A stretch of 64,000 nt of DNA from Flavobacteriales bacterium (lineage in GTDB: Bacteria > Bacteroidota > Bacteroidia > NS11-12g > UBA955): contig CANFLS010000006.1 in assembly GCA_947447955.1 (NCBI GenBank), positions 1-64,000 of the forward strand. The letters run 5' to 3'. The notes beneath the pieces were generated by a model, which was not told where the DNA came from, searched no databases, and was given only the letters and a program-made list of their open reading frames with translations. A program made the translations under genes and the position numbers. Shown piece after piece: positions 1 to 8,609 of the stretch. How positions within the stretch are numbered: position 1 is the first letter of the stretch; every line of letters starts with the position of its first letter.

Positions 1-286
1 AAACTACTTTAGCCGCAATTCCCGATAACTTGGCAGCTATTAACATATATGCCCAAGTTGGCACAATGGCATCAGCGGAACAATGAACGGCTACAAATTT
101 ATCTTGAAAAATGGTCCAATCATTGGTTTTGATATATTCACGAAAATCCTTTTCCTTCAATACCAATCCCATAAATAATAAATCCTTCACATCAATTTCA
201 ACCCTGTCGCCAACGGAATAAAAATCTTCTAGGTTTAGTGAAATTAAACCACTGTTTGCTACTTTGTTCACAAATATTTCTTCCAT
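1..286 (-). CDS. DUF2480 family protein (3' part cut by window edge)
   Basis: The reverse strand reads open from an ATG at 286 to the window edge, giving 95 residues that begin MEEIFVNKVANSGL. The segments NSGLISLNLEDFY, LKEKDFREYIKTNDW and CSADAIVPTWAYML match what I know of the Bacteroidota family DUF2480, a roughly 170-aa cytoplasmic protein of unknown function. The C-terminal half lies outside the window. The start is supported by a TATCTTTG promoter box at 291-298 that ends 4 nt before the ATG, so the message is probably leaderless. It is transcribed away from the next gene. Confidence 0.85.
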   Translation of the reverse strand, partial: MEEIFVNKVANSGLISLNLEDFYSVGDRVEIDVKDLLFMGLVLKEKDFREYIKTNDWTIFQDKFVAVHCSADAIVPTWAYMLIAAKLSGIAAKVV

Positions 287-290
287 GAAA

Positions 291-298
291 CAAAGATA
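291..298 (-). promoter_or_regulatory. -7 promoter box TATCTTTG, DUF2480 gene
   Basis: This is an exact match to the Bacteroidota -7 consensus TAnnTTTG on the minus strand, ending 4 nt before the ATG at 286. The predicted transcription start falls at or within a few bases of the start codon. Confidence 0.65.
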
Positions 299-347
299 CA
301 AATTCAATTTTGATTTCAGTATTGATAAAAGAATGAAAATCTTTCAA

Positions 348-355
348 TATCTTTG
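348..355 (+). promoter_or_regulatory. -7 promoter box TATCTTTG, upstream of putative barrel protein
   Basis: Exact TAnnTTTG match. It covers the TTG at 353 that would otherwise extend the downstream reading frame, so that TTG is very unlikely to be the start codon. The predicted transcription start is near 360, with the GTG at 371 as the first usable start after it. Confidence 0.55.
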
Positions 356-370
356 AATATCATTTTCAAA

Positions 371-1660
371 GTGCAAAAAGTACGAAATTTCTTAAAACCT
401 TTAATTATAATTCTTTTAGGAATTGCAGGTTCTATGGGCAATATTAAAGCACAAGGCAGCTTTAATACATTAAAGCAATTTACGCAAATAGAAAATTTTT
501 ACACCAAATATGCGCAGTTGTATTCTGCCGATTTTTTCAACAGCCACATAATAGGGCATTCATTAAATACTTTTTCTGGGGCCCAAATATTAGGAACAGG
601 CGCTTGGTCTTTAGAATTAAGAGCTGGAATGTCGGCTCACTTGCCATCCAGATATTACGACGTTCCTTTTGGGGAATTAGATTCATTTAAACAAATTCAA
701 TCTTTTAATGGAAAACCTACAAACACCAGAGCTTCAGAAATTCCAATTGCTTATCCCCTACAACTTTTATTTACTTTAAATGACTCACACCAATTGCCAT
801 GTAATTCTTTAAAAAATGGCAAAGACAGTGTGCAGTGGTTCTTACCAACCTTTGATGATTTGGGTATTAATAAAAGTGTTGCGCCAGTATACAATTTCAT
901 ACTTCATTGGGCTCCAGGTTACGCTTTTGAATTTGCAGGGACTTTCGAAAAGTATTCGTCAAGTTCAGGTACTGAAGACAAAGGTTTTACAACCGGAAAA
1001 TCTACGAGGTATTACAACATCTATTTCGCACATGACGTTCTTTATTGGATTCAAAGAATTCATACATATGGTTGGCATTTAACGCCTTCGATTGAATTAT
1101 CTGATTATTCTATTGGGGTAAATTTAAATACAACTACAGCTTCCATGTTTCAAGATTTTCAAACCAATTCCGCAAAAGTTTGGTTTAAAAATAACTTAAC
1201 CCGTGTTGACTACTTATGCAGAACAATGCGTTACGGAATAAATTTTGGTCGTTCGTTTCACCGACTAGAAATTTGGGGCGGTATCAGTTACCTTAGAAGT
1301 ATTTCTGGAATGAGTAATGATGGATTTGTTTCTGCTTTTGTAGATGACAAACCGAATGAGGCAACCAATGGTTTTAGATCAAAACGTTTTAGAGAATTCT
1401 TCGTAACGGGAACTACAGAAACAAGATTAGGAATATTCAGCGCAGGTGCTTCATTTGGCCAAAACAGATTTAGATTTGGATGTCAATACAATATATTAAC
1501 CAATGGTTATCACCATGCCTCAGCATCTGTGAGGGTTGTATTTAGGGATAATAATGTTCACCCTTGGCAAAAAGGAGTGGTGACTGAAGAATATTTCGAT
1601 CCTGAAAAACGAAAAACAGTTAGAAAAACTGTAATTATGGAAAGAGACGAAGAAGATTAA
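371..1660 (+). CDS. Exported, probably outer-membrane beta-barrel protein of unknown function
   Basis: Taking the GTG at 371 gives 429 aa. The frame can be read from a TTG at 353, but that overlaps the -7 box; an ATG at 434 would remove most of the signal peptide. The N-terminus has a basic stretch, a hydrophobic core (PLIIILLGIAG) and a cleavage-like KAQ-G site near residue 27, so the protein is exported. The rest alternates short hydrophobic/aromatic strands with polar turns and has many Gly and Tyr, as in porin-like barrels. The last 25 residues are highly charged (EEYFDPEKRKTV... ERDEED). It weakly resembles DUF6588-type proteins, but I do not recognise the family securely. Its stop abuts the stop of the convergent lipoprotein gene. 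Confidence 0.6.
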   Translation: MQKVRNFLKPLIIILLGIAGSMGNIKAQGSFNTLKQFTQIENFYTKYAQLYSADFFNSHIIGHSLNTFSGAQILGTGAWSLELRAGMSAHLPSRYYDVPFGELDSFKQIQSFNGKPTNTRASEIPIAYPLQLLFTLNDSHQLPCNSLKNGKDSVQWFLPTFDDLGINKSVAPVYNFILHWAPGYAFEFAGTFEKYSSSSGTEDKGFTTGKSTRYYNIYFAHDVLYWIQRIHTYGWHLTPSIELSDYSIGVNLNTTTASMFQDFQTNSAKVWFKNNLTRVDYLCRTMRYGINFGRSFHRLEIWGGISYLRSISGMSNDGFVSAFVDDKPNEATNGFRSKRFREFFVTGTTETRLGIFSAGASFGQNRFRFGCQYNILTNGYHHASASVRVVFRDNNVHPWQKGVVTEEYFDPEKRKTVRKTVIMERDEED

Positions 1661-2143
1661 TTATTTCTTCTGTAGTTCTAATGTCTTTTTCAAAGGATTG
1701 GCAATAGGAGCCAATCTCAAAATGGTCAGAGATTTATAAGTAAATCGCCAAGGACTTAAGAAAAACTCAAATTCTGGTTTTCCTGAAATAGATAGTTCTA
1801 AGGTTGAATAATCACTATTGGCTTTCCAAGTACCCTTATACAATGTACCACCTGCCAAAATTTCTAAAGGACCATCGTAATAGGTCTTCTTTTTCAATGT
1901 AATGATCTCATCTTGATATTGCGCAGTAATATTAACGCCAGCAGTATCGATTGCCTGAGTAATAATAACAGGTGAATTCAATACATACAATTCAAACATT
2001 TGCTCTAAATAAGTAGCTTTTTTCGTAGTATCAACTGAAGTAGTATCTTTTGTTGTTGTTGTTGTTTCCTTTTTACATGAGGTATTCAATGTAACAAATA
2101 AACCGCCTAAAATAAATAATGAGAGTACTAACTTGTTTTTCAT
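1661..2143 (-). CDS. Putative lipoprotein of unknown function
   Basis: 160 aa. The N-terminus is a lipoprotein signal: a basic start, a hydrophobic core and the lipobox LNTSC with Cys23 as the likely lipidated residue. A Thr/Lys-rich flexible linker of about 20 residues follows, as in many Bacteroidota surface or periplasmic lipoproteins. The remaining ~110 residues are predicted beta-rich (ITAQYQDEIITLKKKTYYDG, ...STLELSISGKPEFEFFL). I recognise no domain. It is transcribed alone from a TATCTTTG box 5 nt before the ATG and is tail-to-tail with the preceding gene, with no gap between the stop codons. Confidence 0.7.
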   Translation of the reverse strand: MKNKLVLSLFILGGLFVTLNTSCKKETTTTTKDTTSVDTTKKATYLEQMFELYVLNSPVIITQAIDTAGVNITAQYQDEIITLKKKTYYDGPLEILAGGTLYKGTWKANSDYSTLELSISGKPEFEFFLSPWRFTYKSLTILRLAPIANPLKKTLELQKK

Positions 2144-2148
2144 ATTAT

Positions 2149-2156
2149 CAAAGATA
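2149..2156 (-). promoter_or_regulatory. -7 promoter box TATCTTTG, lipoprotein gene
   Basis: Exact TAnnTTTG on the minus strand, ending 5 nt before the ATG at 2143. It implies a leaderless or very short-leader transcript. Confidence 0.6.
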
Positions 2157-2217
2157 ATAAAAAAAACTCATATAAATTTTACTACATAAATTGAGCAAAA
2201 AGACTGAAATTTGCCAC

Positions 2218-4056
2218 ATGCAGAAAAAAATACTTTTTCTTATTGTAATTCTATTTTCATCAATGACCAACATCGACGCTCAAAATGTAAAATACGAAAT
2301 TCGTATTCCCAACCCGAAAAGCCATTATGCGGAAGTGCTTATTAAAACTATTGCCAATGAAAAAGGCAATACAAAAATCAGTATGCCAGTTTGGACGCCT
2401 GGAAGTTATTTGGTTCGCGAATTTGCAAAAAATGTCGAATCAGTGAGTTGCGACATCAACAACAGGGCTATTGAAGTGAATAAAATTGATAAAAACACTT
2501 GGTCTATCCCTGCAAAAAAAGGAGATGAAATTTCATTTCGTTACAAAGTTTATTGTTTTGAATTAAGTGTTAGGACTTCTTTTATAGATGCAGATCAAGC
2601 GCTTTTAAACATGGCTTCTGTATTAATGTTTGTGGAAGGAAAAGAAAAACTCAATGGTGAACTCACAATTTTATCGCCAGCAGGCTGGTTGTCGGCAGTG
2701 AGTCCTATGAGTATCACGAGTCAGGACCCAATGCAAAACTCTCCAAATGAATTGTTTTTACAATTCGAAAACTATGATGAATTGGTAGATTCACCTGTGC
2801 AATTGGGGAATTTCGAAAAAATAAACTTTACTGTTTCTGGTGTACCACACACAGTTGCATTGGTTGGTTTAAACAATGCCAATTTAGATAAGTTAAAATC
2901 AGATATGCAACATATTTGTCAAACAATGACAAACATCGTTGGAACTCATCCATGTAAAAAATACACCTTTATCATTCAACATGTGGAAGCAGGAGGCGGT
3001 GGATTAGAGCATAAAAATGGCTCTACCCTCATGATGTCGAGATTTGGATATAATAACCCTAGCAGTTATCAAGGTTTGCTCGGATTGGTAGCACACGAAT
3101 ATTTCCATTTGTGGAACGTAAAAAGAATTAGACCAATTGCCTTGGGACCATTTGATTATAACAATGAAAACTATACCAAATCTTTATGGATTGCCGAAGG
3201 AATCACTTCCTATTACGATGAATTGGCCCTCATGAGAGCGGGTTATGTAAGTAGACAAGACTTTTTGAATACATTGATGGGTTATATAAACAATCATGAA
3301 AATCGCGCGGGCAGCAAAGTTGCCACACTTCATGAAATGAGTTGGGATGCGTGGATCAAAGAATACCGTCCCTCAGAAAATTCAAAAAACAATTCGTATT
3401 CTTACTATTCCAAAGGATTAATCATCGGTGCCTTGTTAGACATGACCGTTTCAAAAGCTACCAATGGTAAAAAATCATTGGATGACGTATATAAATCTCT
3501 TTATAACGACTTCTATCTAAACACGAAAAAAGGGAAAGTAAAAGATGGAATGGGTTATACCGATGAAGACTTTTTAAATGTATGCAATAAAGTTGCGGGA
3601 GTTGATTTATCGGCCGATTTCAACAAATGGCTTTCATCAACTGAATCACCTGATTATTTGTCAATTTTCAAAAATCTAGAATTAGACATAAAAAAAGTTG
3701 AAGCAAATAAATTCAATTGGGGATTGAATTGCGAACTTTCCAATGGCAAAACCATTGTAAAATATGTGAGAAATCCAGGTCCCGCTTTAGATTTAGGATT
3801 GAATGTGAATGATGAAATCATAGCACTTAATGGGGTTCGCTTAAATAACGATTTAGAAGCCATATGGATGAAAATTGGAAGACCTGAAAAAGTTGAAATC
3901 GTAATCAACCGTGGCGGCCTATTAAGAAACTTAACTGGTAATTTTAAAGGGTTCAACGAGGTAGAATATGCTATTTCATTGAATGCCAATCAAAAAACAA
4001 ATGATTATTGGTTAACGGAAGGTGCTCTTCAAAAATGGTTGACTATAACAAAATGA
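2218..4056 (+). CDS. M61 family glycyl aminopeptidase-like metallopeptidase with PDZ domain
   Basis: 612 aa from the ATG at 2218. An in-frame TTG at 2191 would put extra residues in front of a good signal peptide (MQKKILFLIVILFSSM...DAQ), so I reject it. Residues ~293-297 carry the zinc motif HEYFH, and the third ligand is probably Glu327 in WIAEGITSYYDE, the M61 arrangement. An N-terminal beta-sandwich (SMPVWTPGSYLVREFAKNV) precedes the catalytic domain. A PDZ-like domain near the C-terminus (NPGPALDLGLNVNDEIIALNG) probably binds substrate. The family cleaves N-terminal Gly/Ala from peptides; a periplasmic location is inferred from the signal. A near-match -7 box (GAAATTTG, 2206-2213) ends 4 nt before this ATG. 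The stop overlaps the next gene as ATGA. Confidence 0.88.
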   Translation: MQKKILFLIVILFSSMTNIDAQNVKYEIRIPNPKSHYAEVLIKTIANEKGNTKISMPVWTPGSYLVREFAKNVESVSCDINNRAIEVNKIDKNTWSIPAKKGDEISFRYKVYCFELSVRTSFIDADQALLNMASVLMFVEGKEKLNGELTILSPAGWLSAVSPMSITSQDPMQNSPNELFLQFENYDELVDSPVQLGNFEKINFTVSGVPHTVALVGLNNANLDKLKSDMQHICQTMTNIVGTHPCKKYTFIIQHVEAGGGGLEHKNGSTLMMSRFGYNNPSSYQGLLGLVAHEYFHLWNVKRIRPIALGPFDYNNENYTKSLWIAEGITSYYDELALMRAGYVSRQDFLNTLMGYINNHENRAGSKVATLHEMSWDAWIKEYRPSENSKNNSYSYYSKGLIIGALLDMTVSKATNGKKSLDDVYKSLYNDFYLNTKKGKVKDGMGYTDEDFLNVCNKVAGVDLSADFNKWLSSTESPDYLSIFKNLELDIKKVEANKFNWGLNCELSNGKTIVKYVRNPGPALDLGLNVNDEIIALNGVRLNNDLEAIWMKIGRPEKVEIVINRGGLLRNLTGNFKGFNEVEYAISLNANQKTNDYWLTEGALQKWLTITK

Positions 4057-5132
4057 CAATTATTCAATCAGATATACTAAAAAATTGGATCTCCACAGTT
4101 TTTGAAACTTGTGGTTTTTCTGCCCAAAATGCACAACTCAGTGCACAAGTATTGGTTGATGCAGACTTAAGAGGAATTGATAGCCATGGTGTTGCCAGAT
4201 TGAGCGGTTATGTGAGATTAATTCAAAAAGGCAGAATTAATGTAAACCCTAATTTCACCGTGAATCACAGAAAAAAAACCATGATTCATATAGATGCCGA
4301 CGGTGCAATTGGTTTATTATCCGCCCCATTTGCCATGACCTTGGCTATGGAAGCAACTGCCGAATACGGAAGTGGCTGGGCAGGAATTTCAAATTCAAAT
4401 CACTTTGGAATTGCGGCTTATCATGCAATGATGGCATTAGAAAAAGATTTTATTGGATTTGCAATGACAAACGCAAGTCCTTTGGTAACCCCTGCCGGCG
4501 GAAAACAAAGAATGTTGGGCACGAATCCAATTTGTGTTGCGGTTCCAACCCAAAATGAAATACCTTTCGTTTTGGATATGGCTACCGCTGCTGCTGCAAA
4601 TGGAAAACTTGAAATAGCAGAGAGGAATAATAACCCAATTCCTGAGGGATGGGCAATTACGAATAATGGTGAATCCACAACCGACGCCAAGGCGCTAAAA
4701 AATGGCGGAATATTACTCCCTTTGGGAAGCAATAAAAATGGAGGATATCACAAAGGATATGGTCTTGGTTCTTGGGTTGATATATTTTCTGGGGTATTAA
4801 CAGGTGCCAATTTTGGTCCGTGGGTACCACCCTTCGTTTCATTTTTAGACCCAATAGTTAATCAACCAGGAAAAGGCATAGGGCATTTTGTTGGTTGTTG
4901 GGATATGGATGGTTTCCAAGACAAAGAAACCACCAAAAAGAATATGGATTTATGGATTCAAACGTTTAAAAATACAGTATCAATTGATACGGATAATCCT
5001 GTTTTAATTCCCGGTGAAATAGAACACCATCTTACTAATGAAAGAATAAAAAATGGCATTCCGTTGGTGGAAGCTGTGTTTAAAGACATTGAATCATTAT
5101 CTTCTGAACTAAAAATACAATCGCCCCTTTAA
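4053..5132 (+). CDS. Malate/L-lactate dehydrogenase family (Ldh_2) NAD(P)-dependent oxidoreductase
   Basis: 359 aa. The ATG at 4053 overlaps the stop of the M61 gene (ATGA), so translation is probably coupled; a longer in-frame extension from 4008 lies inside the M61 gene and is rejected. Family signatures seen are DLRGIDSHGVARLSGY near the N-terminus, GWAGISNSNHFGIAAYH with the catalytic-type His, and GTNPICVAVP. Members reduce 2-oxo acids such as oxaloacetate, pyruvate or ureidoglycolate derivatives with NAD(P)H in the cytoplasm. The substrate cannot be told from sequence. The length is typical for the family (~350 aa). Confidence 0.87.
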   Translation: MTIIQSDILKNWISTVFETCGFSAQNAQLSAQVLVDADLRGIDSHGVARLSGYVRLIQKGRINVNPNFTVNHRKKTMIHIDADGAIGLLSAPFAMTLAMEATAEYGSGWAGISNSNHFGIAAYHAMMALEKDFIGFAMTNASPLVTPAGGKQRMLGTNPICVAVPTQNEIPFVLDMATAAAANGKLEIAERNNNPIPEGWAITNNGESTTDAKALKNGGILLPLGSNKNGGYHKGYGLGSWVDIFSGVLTGANFGPWVPPFVSFLDPIVNQPGKGIGHFVGCWDMDGFQDKETTKKNMDLWIQTFKNTVSIDTDNPVLIPGEIEHHLTNERIKNGIPLVEAVFKDIESLSSELKIQSPL

Positions 5133-5135
5133 ATC

Positions 5136-5357
5136 ATGGAAAAACAACAAAAACAAAAGTTGGCAGTTGCCATTATATTCTTCACTATTATTACCGGAAT
5201 TTCTATTTGGGCTTATGTCGCAATCTTAAAACCAAATAAAGAATACCACAAAAAAACTGGTAAAAAGTTTACTCAGAAAATACAATATAAAACAAACTAC
5301 AACCCTGACTATATTGACAGCTTGGTTGAAGTCAATAAACATGCACCGAAAAAATAA
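5136..5357 (+). CDS. Small single-pass membrane protein, unknown
   Basis: 73 aa starting 3 nt after the dehydrogenase stop, so probably the last gene of the M61-dehydrogenase operon. Residues ~9-30 (LAVAIIFFTIITGISIWAYVA) form one transmembrane helix after a basic N-terminus. The C-terminal ~40 residues are Lys/Tyr/Asn-rich and polar. No recognisable domain. Its stop codon abuts the stop of the convergent kmo gene. Confidence 0.6.
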   Translation: MEKQQKQKLAVAIIFFTIITGISIWAYVAILKPNKEYHKKTGKKFTQKIQYKTNYNPDYIDSLVEVNKHAPKK

Positions 5358-6689
5358 TTAAAGCATTTTTGCAAATAATTGCTCCATAAACTGAGCATCA
5401 TTTACTTTATCTTCCAATTTTTCAGAAATGATATATTCTAACAATGCATCATTTTTTGCTCCCCAATTGAGCGCATCTAAATAATCGTCGTTTGAAAATG
5501 TAGTTCTTTCGTATTGGCTCTTGAATTTATCTGGATACAATACCACCAAGTCATGTTCCACATGTTTTTTGTGTAAGAATTCCGGAGAACCTACCAAATC
5601 CCTCATTTCAATAAAGTTTTGTAAAGCCAAACTTGCTATTGCATCGGCGTTGGGTTTTCTCAATTTTTGATATGCATCCAAAATCTTTGTCCAATCGCCA
5701 TTAAACTCATCTATGCACTGATCTAATACCACGCAATCTTCAAAAGAGCAATTCATTCCTTGTCCATAAAAAGGAACTACGGCATGTGCGCTATCGCCCA
5801 TTAAAGCCACTTTGTTTTTAACCCAAGGATAACAACGCATTGTTGCCAAATTACCTGTAGGATTGTTTAAGAAATCATCAACTAAATTCGGCATTAACGA
5901 CAATGTATCAGGGAAATATGTTTCAAAAAACGACATCACAGATTCTCTGGTGTTGAGTTTTTCAAGACTCACTTCTCCTTCATAAGGCATAAACAACGTA
6001 CATGTAAAGTTTCCACCTGGGTTTGGCAATGCAATCATTAAAAAACTTGTGCGTGGCCAAATATGCAAACTGTTCACATCCATTTGAAATCCACCATTTG
6101 CAGCAGGTACAATTTCTAATTCCTTGTATCCATAATTCTCGTAAGTTTGAGAGAAATTATATCGAGGATAACGAATCATTGCATCTCTAACCGCGGAAAA
6201 AGCACCATCGGTAGATAAAATTACATCTGCTTTGTCTTTTACATTTTCTCCAGCGGCATTTACAAATGTGGTTTCATTGGTTTCCAAATTTGCATGGGTG
6301 CATTTGTGTTCAAAATACATGTGAATATTCGGATATTGATCGGCCAATTGCAACAATTTTATATTTAATTGTCCTCTCGATACAGAATAAATCATTTGGT
6401 CTTCTCTACCATAAGCTTGATATGCCAAATCACCTGCAACGCTGTGCATCATTCTGCCTTTCATTGGTATTGATATGTTTAAAATATCGTTAACCAACCC
6501 AACTTTACTTAAAGCATTAATTCCCCTAGTTGACAATGCCAAATTGATACTCCTACCCCCTTCGTATGTTCCCTGTCGCATATCGCCACGTCTTTCATAC
6601 AAATGAACATCATATCCTTTTTTAGCCAAGTAAATCGACATTAAACTACCAGCTAAACCGCCGCCAACCAAAGTTATCTTTTGAGACAT
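5358..6689 (-). CDS. kmo: Kynurenine 3-monooxygenase
   Basis: 443 aa, the usual length for the enzyme. FAD-dependent aromatic hydroxylase that converts L-kynurenine to 3-hydroxykynurenine with NADPH and O2, in tryptophan degradation or de novo NAD synthesis. The N-terminal Rossmann motif is VGGGLAGS with the following YERR. The FAD/ribityl motif ALMGDSAHAVVPFYGQGMN lies around residue 300, and the KMO-type stretch EGGRSINLALSTRG follows the first motif. No other kynurenine-pathway gene is adjacent. A TAAATTTG box at 6694-6701 ends 4 nt before the ATG, so the mRNA is probably leaderless. Confidence 0.92.
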   Translation of the reverse strand: MSQKITLVGGGLAGSLMSIYLAKKGYDVHLYERRGDMRQGTYEGGRSINLALSTRGINALSKVGLVNDILNISIPMKGRMMHSVAGDLAYQAYGREDQMIYSVSRGQLNIKLLQLADQYPNIHMYFEHKCTHANLETNETTFVNAAGENVKDKADVILSTDGAFSAVRDAMIRYPRYNFSQTYENYGYKELEIVPAANGGFQMDVNSLHIWPRTSFLMIALPNPGGNFTCTLFMPYEGEVSLEKLNTRESVMSFFETYFPDTLSLMPNLVDDFLNNPTGNLATMRCYPWVKNKVALMGDSAHAVVPFYGQGMNCSFEDCVVLDQCIDEFNGDWTKILDAYQKLRKPNADAIASLALQNFIEMRDLVGSPEFLHKKHVEHDLVVLYPDKFKSQYERTTFSNDDYLDALNWGAKNDALLEYIISEKLEDKVNDAQFMEQLFAKML

Positions 6690-6693
6690 ATTG

Positions 6694-6701
6694 CAAATTT
6701 A
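6694..6701 (-). promoter_or_regulatory. -7 promoter box TAAATTTG, kmo
   Basis: Exact TAnnTTTG on the minus strand, 4 nt before the kmo ATG at 6689. A CAAA (TTTG on the minus strand) at 6724-6727 sits about 22 nt upstream and could be the -33 element. Confidence 0.6.
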
Positions 6702-6752
6702 AGGCATCGCATGATGCAATCCTCAAAAAAATCCATCATTTTTGTTCCTTCT

Positions 6753-7379
6753 ATGCATTATTATCGGGTTCCATCCTTTATTCAACGTTTTTTTCATCGC
6801 TACAGTTGGCGAATGTCTAAAAATGAGAAGTCTATTTACTTGACTTTTGATGATGGACCAAACAATATTGTAACCAATGAAGTGCTAGATATTTTAGGCA
6901 AATACAATATCCAAGCAACTTTCTTTTCAGTGGGCGAAAATGCAAAAAAGTTTCCGGAAGTAATGGACCGCATTGTTTCTGAGGGACATTCAATAGGCAA
7001 CCACACGTATAATCATATCAAAGGTTGGACATCCCCCATAGAAGAATACATTGAAAATGTAGAGAAATGCCAACTGCAATTATTGAATCACGACAATTGC
7101 AATTTATTTCGCCCCCCTTACGGGAGGATTACAAAAAAACAAGGACGTTCTATTCTTGATTTGGGTTTTAAAATTATTATGTGGGATATTTTAAGTTACG
7201 ATTACGACAAAAATCTCAATTGCAACGATAGCTTAATGAGCATTTCTAAAAGAACGAGAAATGGAAGTATCATTGTATTCCATGATAGTTTAAAGGCCCA
7301 AGCACAACTACATCAAATCTTACCAAAATATATTGAAAACATGTTGGCGAGAGGATTTCAATTTAAACCTATAATTTAA
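6753..7379 (+). CDS. Polysaccharide deacetylase (NodB/CE4) family protein
   Basis: 208 aa from the ATG at 6753, beginning MHYYRVPSFIQRFF, which resembles the usual start of Bacteroidota homologues; ATGs at 6711/6714 would add 13-14 residues. CE4 motifs are complete: TFDDGP (motif 1, catalytic Asp pair), HSIGNHTYNH (metal-binding His pair), FRPPYGR (motif 3) and a late IIVFHDS. The family removes N-acetyl groups from peptidoglycan, chitin oligomers or surface glycans. No signal peptide is visible with this start. A one-base-off -7 box (CATTTTTG, 6737-6744) lies 8 nt upstream. Its stop overlaps the ATG of the glycosyltransferase gene (TAATG), so the two are probably translated together. Confidence 0.85.
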   Translation: MHYYRVPSFIQRFFHRYSWRMSKNEKSIYLTFDDGPNNIVTNEVLDILGKYNIQATFFSVGENAKKFPEVMDRIVSEGHSIGNHTYNHIKGWTSPIEEYIENVEKCQLQLLNHDNCNLFRPPYGRITKKQGRSILDLGFKIIMWDILSYDYDKNLNCNDSLMSISKRTRNGSIIVFHDSLKAQAQLHQILPKYIENMLARGFQFKPII

Positions 7380-8545
7380 TGTTTGTAAATATTTTAATTG
7401 TTTTAGTTTCATTGTATTTGCTGGTTCAAATTTGGCAAACACTTTCCTTGTTTAAATACCAAGTTTATTCTCACTACGATAAATATTTGGGTGAAAAAGA
7501 TCAATGGCCTGCAATTTCTCATAATTTACCTGAAATCAGCATTTGGGTAGCCTGCAGAAATGAAGAAAAAAACATTGTGCAATGTTTAACATCGCTCACC
7601 AATTTAAAATACCCCCAAGAAAAAATTCAAATCCTCGTTGGAAATGATCAAAGTACCGACAAAACCAAGGATTTGGTATTGGCATTTATTGAATCATACG
7701 TTTCAGACACATCTGAATATAGCGAAAAAAAAGCACAAATACAACTAATTGATATTGTAGACGATGACTCTGGATTAAAAGCAAAAGCCAGAGTGATGGC
7801 GCAATTAGACAAATTTGCAACTGGCGATTTTTATTTAATTACCGATGCCGATGTGGAAGTCAATCCGAATTGGGCCTTGGGCTTATTAGGAAGCTTTTCA
7901 ACTGAAATGGGCGTAGCCAGTGGCACCACCATGGTAAAAAGCGATGGTGTTTGGGGATGGCTCCAAGAAATTGACTGGGCCTATTTTATGGGTTTGTTAA
8001 ACCTCATTTCATTTTCAGGCATTCCAGCAACAGCAGTTGGAAACAACATGATTATGAAAAAGGAAGCGTATTGGGAAACAGGTGGATACGGGAAAATACA
8101 ATTTTCAATTACCGAAGACTACAAACTGTATTCAGAAATTTGCAAAAAAGGATGGAAATGGAATAATGTAATGAGTCCTGAAGTCTTGGCCTTTTCTGAT
8201 AAGATTGAAGGATTTATACCCCTATTACACCAACGCAAGCGATGGCTTAGTGGAGGCAAGGAATTGCCATGGTATTGGTGGTTATTATTTGGAATCTATG
8301 GCTTGTTTTATTTTGTGATGCCAATTTTATTGGTTTTCAACGTAAAATTGGCACTGCTTTTTTGGTTTGTTAAATTCTCCTTACAAACCATACAAATCAA
8401 TAAAATTTATGCTCTTTTAGGTCAAACAAGTCAATCACTACCAAAGCATATTTTATATGAATTTTATATGTTTTTAATCACCATTGGAACTACAATCTTC
8501 TTTTTCATGCCTGCTAAAACAATCTGGAAAGAAAGAAAATATTAA
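7379..8545 (+). CDS. Family 2 glycosyltransferase, membrane-associated
   Basis: 388 aa. An N-terminal transmembrane helix (NILIVLVSLYLLVQIW) leads into a GT-A fold: VACRNEEKNI (nucleotide-sugar entry), LITDADVEV (DxD-type metal site), TEDYKL (catalytic acidic motif) and HQRKRWLSGG (QxxRW). Two or more C-terminal hydrophobic helices complete the typical processive or lipid-acceptor GT2 arrangement. Its start overlaps the deacetylase stop. A GT2 next to a NodB deacetylase suggests synthesis and modification of an N-acetylated surface glycan or lipid; that pairing is inference and the substrate is unknown. Confidence 0.85.
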   Translation: MFVNILIVLVSLYLLVQIWQTLSLFKYQVYSHYDKYLGEKDQWPAISHNLPEISIWVACRNEEKNIVQCLTSLTNLKYPQEKIQILVGNDQSTDKTKDLVLAFIESYVSDTSEYSEKKAQIQLIDIVDDDSGLKAKARVMAQLDKFATGDFYLITDADVEVNPNWALGLLGSFSTEMGVASGTTMVKSDGVWGWLQEIDWAYFMGLLNLISFSGIPATAVGNNMIMKKEAYWETGGYGKIQFSITEDYKLYSEICKKGWKWNNVMSPEVLAFSDKIEGFIPLLHQRKRWLSGGKELPWYWWLLFGIYGLFYFVMPILLVFNVKLALLFWFVKFSLQTIQINKIYALLGQTSQSLPKHILYEFYMFLITIGTTIFFFMPAKTIWKERKY

Positions 8546-8549
8546 TTTA

Positions 8550-8581
8550 TTTGTAATTATTCTAAATAAAATTTAATTTTG
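8550..8581 (+). promoter_or_regulatory. Promoter (TTTG -33 and TAATTTTG -7) of the TonB receptor gene
   Basis: TTTG at 8550-8553 and TAATTTTG at 8574-8581 are separated by 20 nt, an excellent Bacteroidota promoter. The same geometry appears before the tRNA-Cys gene in this window. The predicted transcription start is near 8586-8588, directly at the palindrome that follows. Confidence 0.75.
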
Positions 8582-8588
8582 CGCTTAA

Positions 8589-8603
8589 TTAGAATCAATC
8601 TAA
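8589..8603 (+). promoter_or_regulatory. Inverted repeat TTAGA-N5-TCTAA, putative metal-repressor operator
   Basis: TTAGAATCAATCTAA is a 15-nt imperfect palindrome lying between the predicted transcription start and the ATG at 8610, where a bound repressor would block transcription. A half-site TTCTAAATAA occurs upstream at about 8560. Fur- or DtxR-type iron control would fit the FecA-like product; the regulator identity is inferred. Confidence 0.45.
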
Positions 8604-8609
8604 ATAAAA